Assembly (NCBI GenBank): GCA_946497905.1
Contig: CAMMMI010000021.1
Span: 1-19,884, forward strand
Direction: 5' to 3'
Origin: an uncultured Clostridium sp.
Lineage (GTDB): Bacteria > Bacillota > Clostridia > TANB77 > CAG-508
Length of the DNA: 19,884 bases
Part shown: positions 19,204 to 19,884 of the stretch, piece by piece
Layout: each line of letters opens with the position of its first letter
Position numbering within the stretch: the stretch's first letter is position 1
The notes under the pieces: generated by a model
Told to the model about the DNA's origin: nothing
Databases searched by the model: none
Seen by the model: the letters and a program-made list of their open reading frames with translations, nothing else
Translations under genes and position numbers: made by a program

Positions 19204-19271
19204 TAAAAGACTATATAATTACTGCTCAGCTCAAATACTACTTGGGCTGAGCAGTAGCTATATGTCTTTAT
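19204..19271 (+). terminator. Long hairpin terminator after adhE
   Basis: The core stem ACTGCTCAGCTCAA (19221-19234) pairs over 14 bp (one G-U) with TTGGGCTGAGCAGT (19242-19255) around the 7-base loop ATACTAC. The pairing extends outward with a few mismatches through AT-rich arms to about 19204 and 19271. T-rich sequence (TCTTTATTTTATGTATTTTGTTT) follows. It begins 23 bases past the adhE stop. Confidence 0.82.
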
Positions 19272-19285
19272 TTTATGTATTTTGT

Positions 19286-19314
19286 TTGACTATTGGTTTA
19301 CATCATGTTAAAAT
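19286..19314 (+). promoter_or_regulatory. Extended -10 promoter for the small downstream gene
   Basis: The -35 box TTGACT (19286-19291) and -10 box TAAAAT (19309-19314) are 17 bases apart, with a TG one base upstream of the -10 box (19306-19307), the extended -10 form. The start would be near 19320-19322, giving a leader of about 90 bases before the gene. Confidence 0.65.
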
Positions 19315-19338
19315 AAATACAAATTTTAGAAAGAAGTG

Positions 19339-19370
19339 ATAGTTTGAAAGAATTTTACTTTCATAACTAT
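19339..19370 (+). promoter_or_regulatory. Leader hairpin upstream of the small gene
   Basis: ATAGTTTGAAAG (19339-19350) pairs with CTTTCATAACTAT (19358-19370) over 12 bp with a single bulged T at 19364 and a 7-base loop. No T-run follows, so it is not an intrinsic terminator. It covers the TTG of a possible short upstream ORF and could affect translation or mRNA stability. No function is established. Confidence 0.45.
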
Positions 19371-19403
19371 GTGTGTCTTTATAGCAAAGCGAGAAAGGAA
19401 TGA
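19344..19403 (+). CDS. Possible 19-codon leader ORF (TTG start)
   Basis: A TTG at 19344 lies about 8 bases after an AGAAAGAAG purine stretch and opens a 19-codon frame (KEFYFHNYVCLYSKARKE after the start). It ends at TGA 19401-19403, overlapping the ATG at 19400 as ATGA, an arrangement typical of translational coupling. The short length, the non-ATG start and the hairpin covering the start make this a weak call; it may be chance. Confidence 0.2.
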   Translation: MKEFYFHNYVCLYSKARKE

Positions 19404-19411
19404 AATTTAAT

Positions 19412-19882
19412 ATGAGTATTTTAGATAAATTTAATGCAATTTTAGAAAAGCAAAAAGAAAAAAAGTTAGAACAAGGTGTAAAAGAAGTAGAAAATGTATA
19501 TGATAAAACTAAAACAGAAGAAGAAGGAATAAATGAAGCAGCAAGAAAAGTAATAGAATTGATAGAACAAGATCCAGAATTAGCAGTAAAAGTACTAGCT
19601 AATATACAAGAAAGTGAAAAACTACCAAAGAAAGTAGTAGTGGAGGCTATAAAGCAAATACCAAATACAGAACAAATAGAAGACCCAGAAAAAACAATAA
19701 TAAAAACAGTAGAAGAGTTACCACTACAGACAGAAGACATAAAAAGTATAATAAGTCAAGCAGATGTCAGTCTTGAAACAGCAAAGCAAATGACAGATCA
19801 AATTCCAAATAAAGAAGCAAGACAAGAGGAAAAAAACAGATTAGAACAAATAGAAAAGGAAAAATTAGAACGAAAAGAATAA
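19412..19882 (+). CDS. Small Lys/Glu-rich predicted helical protein, function unknown
   Basis: I do not recognise a family. From the ATG at 19412 the product is 156 residues, beginning MSILDKFNAILEKQKEKK. It is extremely rich in Glu, Lys, Gln and Ile, with no cysteine, signal peptide or membrane segment. It opens with an amphipathic/coiled-coil-prone helix, has a middle section of short helices (VIELIEQDPELAVKVLANI, LPKKVVVEAIKQIP, LPLQTEDIKSIISQ) separated by proline-containing turns like a helical-repeat fold, and ends in a charged KEARQEEKNRLEQIEKEK tail. An alternative ATG at 19400 adds MKFN, but the AAAGGA at 19394-19399 would abut it directly; 19412 leaves 12 bases, which is long but more plausible. 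The gene has its own promoter and ends at TAA 19880-19882, two bases before the window edge. A cytosolic adaptor or regulatory protein is possible but unsupported. Confidence 0.7.
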   Translation: MSILDKFNAILEKQKEKKLEQGVKEVENVYDKTKTEEEGINEAARKVIELIEQDPELAVKVLANIQESEKLPKKVVVEAIKQIPNTEQIEDPEKTIIKTVEELPLQTEDIKSIISQADVSLETAKQMTDQIPNKEARQEEKNRLEQIEKEKLERKE

Positions 19883-19884
19883 GA

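Noticed and set aside
19303..19740. 145-codon minus-strand frame opposite the small last gene
   Set aside because: It is Ser/Phe-rich with no supporting signals, while the plus strand has a promoter, a Shine-Dalgarno-like sequence and typical codon use; it also covers the plus-strand promoter and leader.

Overview
The window is very AT-rich and shows Firmicutes-style signals: purine-rich AAGGAGG ribosome binding sites, TTGACA/TATAAT promoters, hairpin/T-run terminators, and an acetyl-CoA-to-ethanol AdhE. Together with a giant secreted-type repeat protein ending in dockerin-like and M23 modules, this suggests an anaerobic, fermentative, low-GC Clostridia-like bacterium. The species cannot be read from the sequence. 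All recognisable genes lie on the + strand.

Region 1 (1-16409) is one gigantic repeat-protein gene that enters from upstream of the window. It is split into two open frames (1-2919 and about 2912-16409) by what looks like a single missing T after position 2910. Restoring that base makes the window encode one continuous 5469-residue C-terminal portion. Its layout is: the tail of one RCC1 beta-propeller, then seven complete seven-blade RCC1 propellers, with a BIG2-like Ig domain after every propeller (eight BIG2-like domains). These are followed by about 19 tandem cadherin-like beta-sandwich domains, a carboxypeptidase-regulatory/CnaB-like domain, a dockerin-like double loop, and a complete M23 (LytM-type) metallopeptidase domain at the extreme C-terminus. 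The N-terminus and any signal peptide lie outside the window.

Region 2 (16410-16579) is a short intergenic stretch. It holds a strong symmetric hairpin terminator with a GC-rich GGACGCGTCC core, then a clear sigma-A-type promoter and a strong ribosome binding site for the next gene.

Region 3 (16580-19180) is adhE, a complete bifunctional acetaldehyde-CoA/alcohol dehydrogenase that regenerates NAD+ in fermentation. It appears monocistronic: it has its own promoter and a long hairpin terminator after it.

Region 4 (19181-19884) carries the adhE terminator, an extended -10 promoter, a leader with a hairpin and a possible 19-codon upstream ORF, and a small Lys/Glu-rich, probably alpha-helical protein of unknown function. 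Nothing links the giant surface protein, AdhE and the small protein functionally; each has its own transcription signals.

The most interesting items are the architecture of the giant protein (propeller-Ig super-repeat, cadherin-like stalk, peptidoglycan hydrolase tip) and the frameshift that interrupts it.
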